This document shows positions 11,336-22,897 of a stretch of 64,000 nt of DNA, in pieces. The notes under the pieces are model-generated. The model saw only the letters and a program-made list of their open reading frames with translations. It was not told the DNA's origin and made no database searches. The DNA lies in NCBI RefSeq assembly GCF_963678635.1, contig NC_087068.1, positions 40,509,649 to 40,573,648 on the forward strand, given 5' to 3'. Every line of letters starts with the position of its first letter. Within the stretch, counting starts at the first letter, position 1. The position numbers were made by a program, and so were the translations under genes. The stretch comes from Symsagittifera roscoffensis. Lineage: Eukaryota; Xenacoelomorpha; Acoela; Convolutidae.

Positions 11336-12250
11336 AGGGAGGTGTAATGGTAAATGCATTTGTCCAACGCCAAATTTAGATCTAGCATTGACCCTTGGGT
11401 ATTTTAATAATAGTTCTGCTAATTGATCAAATTCTTGTTGAGAAATTTGAAAATGTTAAAAATTGAACTTTGTGAGAATTGTTTGTTGTCCATTTGTAAT
11501 TTTTGGGAATTGAAATGTAGGTTTAAACTAGTGTGTTTTGTGAAGTAGTCCGTGTTTCATTTAGAATCATTTGTGATGTTATTAGTAGATAATTCTTCAT
11601 AAAGAATGGTTTATTGTCAAATATCTAGTAGCTTTAAAATTTTATTTACGCTAAATGCTTTTTCTTTTGTCGGGTGAAAGGTTGCATTAATTTCACAATA
11701 TCCTATAAGTCCTGAGCGTAATGTAAATTTTTTTGGAGAATTGATGAATGCATGTAGAGATGTTACATCTGAGTTTGTTTTTTTGCATACTTTATGGATG
11801 AGTTTGTTACTCTACACATTTTGTGGATTGGTTTAAATTCAAGATCAGACATATATATATCATCTTTATTTTGATGTATTTGACTTAAAGAGAAGTTATA
11901 CACATTGCCTGAACGTGGTTTCAAGTGTTTGCATTGTTGATTAAATATAGGGTAGAATTTTGATAAAAATGGGGTTTGCTTATTGAGTCTTCGGAAAAAT
12001 GTAAGAGATGGTTTATTTATTCTTGTAAAATGTCCTTAATATGTAACTTACTATTCGAAATATTGATAGTGGAAATCTATTCCGATGATACTGTGCTTTA
12101 TGTCTGTTATGTGGAGTTTTTGTTCAAATGGTTTGTTTAAAAGCCTATTTTGTTCCATTGTTCGGGTTGGAACAAGGTATAATTGAAATTTTCCATAAGT
12201 TTTAAGACTTGATTCTTGTGATGTGGCTAGTTCAACGTGTGGAATGAAAT
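11336..12250 (-). pseudogene. Protease-RT linker and protease C-terminal remnant (E2 copy a)
   Basis: The minus-strand frame at 12,051-12,359 ends with a block T-D-I-K-H-S-I-I-G-I-D-F, resembling the C-terminal part of retropepsins (usual form: I-L-G-x-D-F). It is fused directly to a piece that belongs upstream of the active site, because a deletion of about 233 bp at 12,231 took out the D-S-G segment kept at 17,589-17,597. The linker (11,340-11,860) carries the block L-I-G-Y-C-E-I-N-A seen more cleanly in the open frame 16,883-17,197. Confidence 0.7.
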
Positions 12251-15200
12251 GTTTTTCATTTTGACTGTTACTTGGTTCTTCGAGATTAGAATTGCTTACA
12301 TTGTTTTGGTAATATTTCGAATCGATTGGTATTTCATTTTCCTTTTTGACGTGAAGCATGTTTTTAAAAAAGAATTTTTCTGTTTCACTTTCTTCATCTG
12401 TTATTTCATAATGTATGTGATTTAACTGTAATTTGAAGTTTTCTGTGTTATTAATACCGGTAGGGTCCGGATGGGTTGTTTCTGTTGAGTGTATTTGATT
12501 TATTTGTCTTTGATGTTTTGGTAAACTACTTATGTAGTTTTGATTTTGTTAATTTGAATATTGAGTATTGTATCTATGTGGTGACTGAGAATACTTCCTC
12601 TGTCTGTTTGAATAATTGTTGTTTCGATTGCTAGAGTTATCACGGGATCTATTACTGTTATTGTTTTAATATGGTCTACTGTTAGAGTATTTCCGTGATC
12701 CATTGTTCGATTAATTTCGATTTCTTTTGTTTGAATAACTTTCATTTCGATTGTACGATGAGATCTCCTTAGAGTGGTAACTGTTTCCAGAGTTCGAATA
12801 GGAACGATTTCTATTGTAATTTGAGTAATTACTTCTATTTGACTTTCATCTCGAATTTTTTTTTTGATACTGATTATTCTGCATATATGCTATATCTGTT
12901 TTGTGAATAACTTTGTGAATTTCTCATGTCTGGGGATCTTCCGCGAAAATTTTTTTGAAAAGGAGATTGTAGTCTGTAATTATTGTAGCTATGTGGAATT
13001 GGTTTTCCTGAGCTGTTGATAGTTGGAACGTTTTTGTTGGTAGATTTTGATCTTTTTCATGTATTGGTAAAAAGATTTATTTGGTTCTCTTTCTTTTGTG
13101 GTAAATTTTGATTACCCTGTTGTTTTTGTCTGCATTCAGCATTATTATGTCCAGATCTACGACAATAGATATACCGTTTTTTGAAAGATGGCTTATTTTG
13201 AAGTTTGATTTTTTTCGTAAATGTTTAATAACTGGGTGATTTTTTCTGGTAATTCGATATCAGAGTCTTGGATCATACTAAGTTGTGAATTTTTTCTCTG
13301 GATGTTGCACACAAATTGTACTTTTAAGTTTTCTGTTTTTTCCATTTTAATAGTGATTTCAGCTTGTTCTAGTTTGTCTACTAGTTTTTGAAAATCTATG
13401 TAGTGTTTTGGATTTTATGATGCATGCGATGTTTTTTTTTCTATTGCAATTTTGCGTAATTGTAGTGTAACAGTCATCATCAATACTTCAGTCATTTTCG
13501 TATTTTTGTAGTCATCTGTATTGAGGGAATATGCTTTTCTTACTACAGTTTCAATTCTTACCGCGAGTTGTTTTTTCGTTTCGTTAGGGAGTCTACGGAT
13601 TTAATTGCATAGGATTCTTTGGTATTGTTTGTTTCTTTCGCAGTCAAACATTTTTTTAATTTCCTGTGTAAATCTTTTCCAATATGATTTAAATTTTACA
13701 GGTTGAGTTGAAAACAACTTTGAGCTGCACCATCATGCTTTGGATTAAAGATGTACGTCTATACATCCAATTTTGATGGAGTATTGTATTTACTGGTTCT
13801 GGGCCTATATTTAAAAGAAACTTGCTGTGACTGCATTTAGGTCGTCGTCTACTGAGTATTCAAGTGTATGTTCCTGTGAATACCATGAGTAGTTTTTTCG
13901 AAGATATGGATAATCCACCCATAAGGTATGGATTCATTGTCATTTCTAGTGATTCTGCTGCGTTTGATATTTGTGAAAAACTTGTAGGTTGGGTCTTTGT
14001 AATCTAATGTTGTAGCAAAAAGTATGGCAATGGGACTTCTGTTTGAATTAGATTGGGTTGATAACTTTAGGTGTTTATAGGGTTTTTTGCTTGTATATTA
14101 TTTTTATATGATGCCGAATTTTGTCTTTGAGTGATTGGTTGTCTTGTTTGTCGTGATTGTTTGGATTTTACTTAAGGTTCAAAAATATTTGGTTGGTAAA
14201 TTTTTTTGGTTGCTCAAAACTGTTTCAGTTGTTATTTTGTGGATTTTTCTTATAGTGTTGTTGGTTTTGATTGGAATAGTCTTCATCTTCAAAATAAACA
14301 GGCTGGTTTCTTCTGAAGTGTTTGTTTGTTGAATTTTTGTTTCGTTGAAAAAAGGAACCATTTTCACTACGGCCTGTTGTAGTTCTTTGTTGTTCATTAA
14401 AAAAAAATGATTGAGGAGCTGCTCTTGGTATCTGTTTTTGTGGAATTTTCTACATGTGATTGATTTCGATGACGTGTGTAGGAAGGTTTTGTTATCGACC
14501 TATTTATATTATTGTTTGCGAAAAAATCATAATTGCAATGCGGAAAATTAATTCTGTTTCGAGGCTTTTGTTTGTTTGATTGTCGTGGTTCGGTTATTGG
14601 TCTAAATGTTTGGTAGTCTTTTTGTGAATAATTTGGAATTACAGATGGGTTTACTGTTGATTGATTGGTTGTTTGAGGAAATTGAGTGTTTTTCTTATTT
14701 TGTATTGTCAGTGTTAGGTGACTAGGAGAAATACTCTCTTGTGTTGTTGTAGGCCTTGTTTCAATTTTTCCTCATTTATGAAATGTGATGGGGTTTGGAT
14801 AGCTTGTTGTGTAGGAACAGTTGCATATCGAGATGCTTAAGGTGGTGGTTCATTTGGTGTTTCTTTCGGTTTTAATATAGATATATAAAAATAATTAACA
14901 GAGAAAACATTGTTTGTAAAGATTGAATTTGCTCTTTGTGAAGTTTGATGGTGTATATATTTTATTAATTCTGTAAAAATTTTTGAGAATTCTAGATCTC
15001 TGCCATCTGATTGTATTTGATGCGGTTTTTCGTTATATAATAGTGAAAATTCCGTAAAATGAAGTAAAACTACAGATGCCTTTTATATAATGATCAAGTA
15101 TTTGTCTTCTAATTCTTACTTCGGAAAATTCCGGTGTAATTGGACTATTTCCTTTTTCGAATAAGTTTGCAATTAAATTATGACAAAATTTTACTTCTCC

Positions 15201-15730
15201 TCCAGCGGGATCGCTTTGTGGATGGATGACAAAGAGAAGTATAGAGTCATCGTCTAATTTCTAATTGTTTGTCGTATTGATTCGTGTTTGGATTTTAGTT
15301 TCTTTGATGTCCAGTTTTTAATGTGTTTTATTGGTTGGTTCCAAATATATGGTCGTACTGGTTTACGAATATATGATTTTTTTTTAATGTTGCGTTTACT
15401 TTTTGACGATGATGGTGTTGTCGATTCTGATTCAGAAAAATACTTTCGATCATTTATTGGGTTGTTTTATCTATTGAGTCTTTTAGGTCCTGAAGTTCTT
15501 GTATTGCAGTTGTATCTAATTCCGAAACTGTGTTACCTGTTTTTGAAAATTGTCCTTTAAAAATTTGTTTTTGTTTTGCTATCCTTGTCATTTTCCGTTT
15601 TTGTCTCTTCGATTTAATATAACCTACTGTTTGTCTATGTGATTTAATTACAAGATGATATCTTTCGTCTTGAAATACACAATTGTGAAGTACCAGTGTT
15701 GGTTTGCTGCCTAATTTATCCCTTGACACA
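12251..15730 (-). pseudogene. Gag-like region (E2 copy a)
   Basis: A CCHC-type knuckle is readable on the minus strand at 13,132-13,173 (C-R-R-S-G-H-N-N-A-E-C), but the first Cys is Tyr (codon 13,171-13,173). Downstream lies an Asn/Arg/Ser-rich tract (12,500-12,760). The N-terminal part is the open frame at 15,454-15,729, rich in Lys/Arg and closed upstream by a stop; it has no ATG at its first codon, so a true start cannot be named. Many frame breaks occur between these parts. Confidence 0.7.
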
Positions 15731-16215
15731 AGGTTTAGGTTGAGAGATGCGAAACCTAATTAGTTCTTACGATTTTTGTGTGGTTATCTTAACTTGGGGC
15801 TTAAATTGTAGAGGTTGATGGGTTAGAGAGAAAAAATATCAATCCGGAAGACTGATGTTTACTTTCTCGTGGCTAAGTTTTATCTTAGGAAAAACTTATT
15901 TAATCCTACTAAGGGGTTTGAATTGTGACCGAGGTTTGAAAAGCATAAATCAATCGGCAAGTTTCAGGTATAATTAGAACACAAGTAGACCGTTAGATAT
16001 TTGTTAGAACTTACTTCGATTATAATGGTTTTAGACTGGGTCAGCTAAGAGGAAGGGCTCAATTGAAGGATGAGTAAACGAAGTTTTTCACTGTTTATCC
16101 TAAATATAATGGTTAGTTTTCAAAATTTTGAAGTCCTGGTTCTTTGATTAAGGTTGGAGAGTTAATCGACGTTTGAGGTCGTTAGACACTTTTAATTATG
16201 ATGTGAGGACAAATT

Positions 16216-16230
16216 GTTCTGATTGATCCA
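16216..16230 (-). promoter_or_regulatory. Candidate primer binding site of E2
   Basis: On the minus strand, the first bases after the LTR read ATGCTTCCCT and then TGGATCAATCAGAAC. Primer binding sites of LTR elements begin with TGG and lie a few bases inside the 5' LTR. The sequence is conserved in E1 (10,086-10,100) although the LTRs differ, which supports a role. I do not know which tRNA would match. Confidence 0.4.
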
Positions 16231-16240
16231 AGGGAAGCAT

Positions 16241-16608
16241 TGATGATCAAATAAATCAAAAGAATCAAAATTTTAATTTAAGGTTTTTTATAGGCGATGA
16301 AGCAAGAACGAAGACGAAATGAGTTCGTGAGAAGCAGGCAACTCTTTATAAGTTTAATAAAACCAATTTTAAAACTTTCTACTAACTAAATTTTGTAATT
16401 TTTATTCAATTAAGTTTTAAATTCACAAAGTTTTTCAATATTGAATTACTGCAGATTTTGAAAAAAAAACGACTTGTATATTTTTTTATCAGTCTTTTTT
16501 ATTGTTATATAAAACAGCTATAACACATAAAGAAATTTAATGATGAAAAATAAAATTTTGCTGCGAGTAAGCTCATGTTCATATTAAGGAAAAAACCTAA
16601 AGCATGGA
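16241..16608 (-). repeat. Truncated LTR of E2 (first copy)
   Basis: It begins with TGATGATCAA, like the complete LTR at 28,328, and runs colinear with it for 368 bases up to 'aagcatggagg'. There it is cut and joined to linker sequence of E2 (as at 11,338). The junction shows about 4 bases of shared sequence (GAGG). Confidence 0.75.
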
Positions 16609-19600
16609 GGGAGGTGTAATGGTAAATGCATTTGTCCAACGCCAAATTTAGATCTAGCATTGACCCTTGGGTATTTTAATAATAGTTCTGCTAATTGATC
16701 AAATTCTTGTTGAGAAATTTGAAAATGTTAAAAATTGAACTTTGTGAGAATTGTTTCTTGTCCATTTGTAATTTTTGGGAATTAAAATGTAGGTTTAAAC
16801 TAGTGTGTTTTGTGAAGTAGTCCGTGTTTCATTTAAAATCATTTGTGATGTTATTAGTAGATAATTCTTCATAAAGAATGGTTTATTGGCAAATATCTAG
16901 TAGCTTTAAAATTTTATTTACGCTAAATGCTTTTTCTTTTGTCGGGTGAAAGGTTGCATTAATTTCACAATATCCTATAAGTCCTGAGGGTAATGTAAAT
17001 TTTTTTGGAGAACTGATGAATGCATGTAGAGATGTTACATCTGAGTTTGTTTTTTTTGCATACTTTATGGATGAGTTTGTTACTCTACACATTTTGTGGA
17101 TTGGTTTAAATTCAAGATCAGACATATATATATCATCTTTATTTTGATGTATTTGACTTAAAGAGAAGTTATATACATTGCCTGAACGTGGTTTCAAGTG
17201 TTTGCATTGTTGATTTAATATAGGATAGAATTTTGATAAAAATGGGGTTTGCTTATTGAGTCTTCGGAAAAATGTAAGAGATGGTTTATTTATTCTTGTA
17301 AAATGTCCTTAATATGTAACTTACTATTCGAAATATTGATAGTGGAAATCTATTCCGATGATACTGTGCTTTATGTCTGTTATGTGGAATTTTTGTTCAA
17401 ATGGTTTGTTTAAAAGCCTATTTTGTTCCATTGTTCGGGTTGGAACAAGGTATAATTGAAATTTTCCATAAGTTTTAAGACTTGATTCTTGTGATGTGGC
17501 TAGTTCACTTGAAGTTTTAAAAGAGAAAATTTTGGTTGAACAATTTGATTTTTTTCCATGTGAGAATGTAAAGAATTTTTGATTCTGCTCCTGAATCAAT
17601 TAAAAAACAATTTCATGAAATTTTTTGTTTTTCTGGCTTCCTAATAGGATTGAGATTGTTCAAAGTTTTTTTTGAGTAGTTCATTCTATTTGTAGTAATT
17701 TGATATTTATTGTTCAGATTTGAATTAATTTCAACAACGTGTGGAATAAAATGTTTTTCATTTTGACTGTTACTTGGTTCTTCGAGATTAGAATTGCTTA
17801 CATTGTTTTGGTAATATTTCGAATCGATTGGTATTTCATTTTCCTTTTTGACGTGAAGCATGTTTTTAAAAAAGAATTTTTTCTGTTTCACTTTCTTCAT
17901 CTGTTATTTCATAATGTATGTGATTTAACTGTAATTTCAAGTTTTCTGTGTTATTAATACCGGTAGGGTCCGGATGGGTTGTTTCTGTTGAGTGTATTTG
18001 ATTTATTTGTCTTTGATGTTTTGGTAAACTACTTCTGTAGTTTTGATTTTGTTAATTTGAATATTGAGTATTGTATCTATGTGGTGACTGAGAATACTTC
18101 CTCTGTCTGTTTGAATAATTGTTGTTTCGATTGCTAGAGTTATCACGGGATCTATTACTGTTATTGTTTTAATATGGTCTACTGTTAGAGTATTTCCGTG
18201 ATCCATTGTTCGATTAATTTCGATTTCTTTTGTTTGAATAACTTTCATTTCGATTGTACGATGAGATCTCCTTAGAGTGGTAACTGTTTCCAGAGTTCGA
18301 ATAGGAACGATTTCTATTGTAATTTGAGTAATTACTTCTATTTGACTTTCATCTCGAATTTTTTTTTTGATACTGATTATTCTGCATATATGCTATATCT
18401 GTTTTGTGAATAACTTTGTGAATTTCTCATGTCTGGGGATCTTCCGCGAAAATTTTTTTGAAAAGGAGATTGTAGTCTGTAATTATTGTAGCTATGTGGA
18501 ATTGGTTTTCCTGAGCTGTTGATAGTTGGAACGTTTTTGTTGGTAGATTTTGATCTTTTTCATGTATTGGTAAAAAGATTTATTTGGTTCTCTTTCTTTT
18601 GTGGTAAATTTTGATTACCCTGTTGTTTTTGTCTGCATTCAGCATTATTATGTCCAGATCTACGACAATAGATATACCGTTTTTTGAAAGATGGCTTATT
18701 TTGAAGTTTGATTTTTTTCGTAAATGTTTAATAACTGGGTGATTTTTTCTGGTAATTCGATATCAGAGTCTTGGATCATACTAAGTTGTGAATTTTTTCT
18801 CTGGATGTTGCACACAAATTGTACTTTTAAGTTTTCTGTTTTTTCCATTTTAATAGTGATTTCAGCTTGTTCTAGTTTGTCTACTAGTTTTTGAAAATCT
18901 ATGTAGTGTTTTGGATTTTATGATGCATGCGATGTTTTTTTTTCTATTGCAATTTTGCGTAATTGTAGTGTAACAGTCATCATCAGTACTTCAGTCATTT
19001 TCGTATTTTTGTAGTCATCTGTATTGAGGGAATATGCTTTTCTTACTACAGTTTCAATTCTTACCGCGAGTTGTTTTTTCGTTTCGTTAGGGAGTCTACG
19101 GATTTAATTGCATAGGATTCTTTGGTATTGTTTGTTTCTTTCGCAGTCAAACATTTTTTTAATTTCCTGTGTAAATCTTTTCCAATATGATTTAAATTTT
19201 ACAGGTTGAGTTGAAAACAACTTTGAGCTGCACCATCATGATTTGGATTAAAGATGTACGTCTATACATCCAATTTTGATGGAGTGTTGTATTTACTGGT
19301 TCTGGGCCTATATTTAAAAGAAACTTGCTGTGACTGCATTTAGGTCGTCGTCTACTGAGTATTCAAGTGTATGTTCCTGTGAATACCATGAGTAGTTTTT
19401 TGGAAGATATGGATAATCCACCCATAAGGTATGGATTCATTGTCATTTCTAGTGATTCTGCTGCGTTTGATATTTGTGAAAAACTTGTAGGTTGGGTCTT
19501 TGTAATCTAATGTTGTAGCAAAAAGTATGGCAATGGGACTTCTGTTTGAATTAGATTGGGTTGATAACTTTAGGTGTTTATAGGGTTTTTTGCTTGTATA

Positions 19601-21745
19601 TTATTTTTATATGATGCCGAATTTTGTCTTTGAGTGATTGGTTGTCTTGTTTGTCGTGATTGTTTGGATTTTACTTAAGGTTCAAAAATATTTGGTTGGT
19701 AAATTTTTTCTGGTTGCTCAAAACTGTTTCAGTTGTTATTTTGTGGATTTTTCTTATAGTGTTGTTGGTTTTGATTGGAATAGTCTTCATCTTCAAAATA
19801 ATAAGGCTGGTTTCTTCTGAAGTGTTTGTTTGTTGAATTTTTGTTTCGTTGAAAAAAAGAACCATTTTCACTACGGCCTGTTGTAGTTCTTTGTTGTTCA
19901 TTAAAAAAAAATGATTGAGGAGCTGCTCTTGGTATCTGTTTTTGTGGAATTTTCTACATGTGATTGATTTCGATGACGTGTGTAGGAAGGTTTTGTTATC
20001 GACCTATTTATATTATTGTTTGCGAAAAAATCATAATTGCAATGCGGAAAATTAATTCTGTTTCGAGGCTTTTGTTTGTTTGATTGTCGTGGTTCGGTTA
20101 TTGGTCTAAATGTTTGGTAGTCTTTTTGTGAATAATTTGGAATTACAGATGGGTTTACTGTTGATTGATTGGTTGTTTGAGGAAATTGAGTGTTTTTCTT
20201 ATTTTGTATTGTCAGTGTTAGGTGACTAGGAGAAATACTCTCTTGTGTTGTTGTAGGCCTTGTTTCAATTTTTCCTCATTTATGAAATGTGGTGGGATTT
20301 GGATAGCTTGTTGTGTAGGAACAGTTGCATATCGAGATGCTTAAGGTGGTGGTTCATTTGGTGTTTCTTTCGGTTTTAATATAGATATATAAAAATAATT
20401 AACAGAGAAAACATTGTTTGTAAAGATTGAATTTGCTCTTTGTGAAGTTTGATGGTGTATATATTTTTATTAATTCTGTAAAAATTTTTGAGAATTCTAG
20501 ATCTCTGCCATCTGATTGTATTTGATGCGGTTTTTCGTTATATAATAGTGAAAATTCCGTAAAATGAAGTAAAACTACAGATGCCTTTTATATAATGATC
20601 AAGTATTTGTCTTCTAATTCTTACTTCGGAAAATTCCGGTGTAATTGGACTATTTCCTTTTTCGAATAAGTTTGCAATTAAATTATGACAAAATTTTACT
20701 TCTCCTCCAGCGGGATCGCTTTGTGGATGGATGACAAAGAGAAGTATAGAGTCATCGTCTAATTTCTAATTGTTTGTCGTATTGATTCGTGTTTGGATTT
20801 TAGTTTCGTTGATGTCCAGTTTTTAATGTGTTTTATTGGTTGGTTCCAAATATATGGTCATACTGGTTTACGAATATATGATTTTTTTTTAATTTTGCGT
20901 TTACTTTTTGACGATGATGGTGTTGTCGATTCTGATTCAGAAAAATACTTTCGATCATTTATTGGGTTGTTTTATCTATTGAGTCTTTTAGGTCCTGAAG
21001 TTCTTGTATTGCAGTTGTATCTAATTCCGAAACTGTGTTACCTGTTTTTGAAAATCGTCCTTTAAAAATTTGTTTTTGTTTTGCTATCCTTGTCATTTTC
21101 CGTTTTTGTCTCTTCGATTTAATATAACCTACTGTTTGTCTATGTGATTTAATTACAAGATGATATCTTTCGTCTTGAAATACACAATTGTGAAGTACCA
21201 GTGTTGGTTTGCTGCCTAATTTATCCCTTGACACAAGGTTTAGGTTGAGAGATGCGAAACCTAATTAGTTCTTACGATTTTTGTGTGGTTATCTTAACTT
21301 GGGGCTTAAATTGTAGAGGTTGATGGGTTAGAGAGAAAAAATATCAATCCGGAAGACTGATGTTTACTTTCTCGTGGCTAAGTTTTATCTTAGGAAAAAC
21401 TTATTTAATCCTACTAAGGGGTTTGAATTGTGACCGAGGGTTGAAAAGCATAAATCAATCGGCAAGTTTCAGGTATAATTAGAACACAAGTAGACCGTTA
21501 GATATTTGTTAGAACTTACTTCGATTATAATGGTTTTAGACTGGGTCAGCTAAGAGGAAGGGCTCAATTGAAGGATGAGTAACCGAAGTTTTTCACTGTT
21601 TATCCTAAATATAATGGTTAGTTTTCAAAATTTTGAAGTCCTGGGTCTTTGATTAAGGTTGGAGAGTTAATCGACGTTTGAGGTCGTTAGACACTTTTAA
21701 TTATGATGTGAGGACAAATTGTTCTGATTAATCCAAGGGAAGCAT
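16609..21745 (-). mobile_element. E2 internal region, tandem copy b
   Basis: This is a near-identical duplicate of 11,338-16,240 (offset 5,272 before and about 5,505 after the protease region, because copy a lacks about 233 bp). It contains, on the minus strand, leader, Gag, knuckle remnant (about 18,642-18,683, again with Tyr for the first Cys), protease and linker. Shared disabling changes show that the element was already dead when it was duplicated. Confidence 0.85.
17320..17740 (-). pseudogene. Retropepsin-like protease with D-S-G, frameshifted (E2 copy b)
   Basis: The minus-strand reading gives F-L-I-D-S-G-A-E-S-K, a canonical aspartic protease active-site block (Asp-Ser-Gly codons 17,589-17,597). 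The C-terminal block S-I-I-G-I-D-F lies about 240 bases further on in another frame (open frame 17,324-17,599), so at least one frameshift separates them. This is the only copy in the window that keeps the catalytic triplet: E1 has V-S-R and copy a has lost it by deletion. Confidence 0.75.
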
Positions 21746-22897
21746 TGATGATCAAATAAATCAAAAGAATCAAAATTTTAATTTAAGGTTTTTTATAGGT
21801 GATGAAGCAAGAACGAAGACGAAATGAGTTCGTGAGAAGCAGGCAACTCTTTATAAGTTTAATAAAACCAATTTTAAAAATTTCTACTAACTAAATTTTG
21901 TAATTTTTATTCAATTAAGTTTTAAATTCACAAAGTTTTTCAATATTGAATTACTGCAGATTTTGAAAAAAAAAACGACTTGTATATTTTTTTATCAGTC
22001 TTTTTTATTGTTATATAAAATAGCTATAACACATAAAGAAATTTAATGATGAAAAATAAAATTTTGCTGCTAGTAAGCTCATGTTCATATTAAGGAAAAA
22101 ACCTAAAGCATGGAGGTTTTTGCAGGCTTATACTTTTTATGGGTTGAGTCGTATTATCATGTAGCGACTTAGTCCGTTGTTCAATCGATGTTCACCTAGT
22201 GTTTTTTTACGAAAAAATTCACCTGAATTTTCTCGTATTATTTGAAAATTTGGCTTAGATTCATTGAGACGTAGAGATATTTCTATTCAATTTTCTATTC
22301 CATCTATCTTTTTGCATTTTTGCAATTTTGGTCTGATTTCTAATTCTTATTCGCTAACTCTAATTTTGTGAGTATGTCTTGTTCGAGACTTTTGGTCGCA
22401 CCAGATGAGTTGTTAAAAATACTGGTCGCTTCACTAGTCGCACCAGATGACTTTAAGCCAGAGGTAGCTTTCTCATAGTGTAATTTCCGATAAGGTACAC
22501 TGTCTGTTCGATCCACTATTTTATTTTCGGCCAGATAGATTCGTGCAACTTCTTTGTCTAATATCAACCTTAATCTTTTCACTTATATCTCCAAGTCTCA
22601 ATAGATCTTGAGTATATTGGTATTTGCTTGTTAGGTTATGAAACTTGTCCAAAAGGAGAACAAAATTGTTCTCGTGCTGAAATTACAAGTATTCTCAGCA
22701 CTTTATATAATTGTCAGTATTAATTATGGATGATGATTGGTTGGTTAGTATTATTTTATAGGAATAATTTTATCAAAATATATTTGGTTATACAAAGTGT
22801 CCATTCCTTGATACCGGTAATTTTTCTACGATGAGCAACTATCACTTACGAAGAAATAATATCAGAATGTGCTTTTTCCCCCCAACATGCAATTTTT
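21746..22897 (-). repeat. LTR of E2, copy b (lacks the right 0.36 kb)
   Basis: It begins TGATGATCAA and follows the complete LTR (28,328-29,840) to 'aacatgcaatttttt', where it is joined to Gag-leader sequence. A minus-strand open frame (22,340-22,582; also 26,848-27,090 and 28,922-29,152) recurs only because the copies are recent; I do not consider it a gene. In the last copy a short deletion between 'cagatga' repeats removes 12 bases. Confidence 0.75.

Larger units (their letters stand above)
10689..16240 (-). mobile_element. Gypsy-like element E2, internal region, copy a
   Basis: On the minus strand this block runs leader, Gag, protease remnant, linker, and an RT that stops abruptly at 10,689, where LTR sequence begins. 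RNase H and integrase are missing, so a deletion removed the 3' half of pol up to the 3' LTR. A second deletion of about 233 bp at 12,231 removed the protease active site (compare 17,510-17,740). The next LTR starts at 16,241. Copy a is about 1% different from copy b (16,609-21,745), but much more different from E1. Confidence 0.75.

Noticed and set aside
22340-22582. 80-codon minus-strand frame repeated at 26,848 and 28,922
   Set aside because: It lies inside the LTR and recurs only through recent duplication; no domain, and one copy has an indel.
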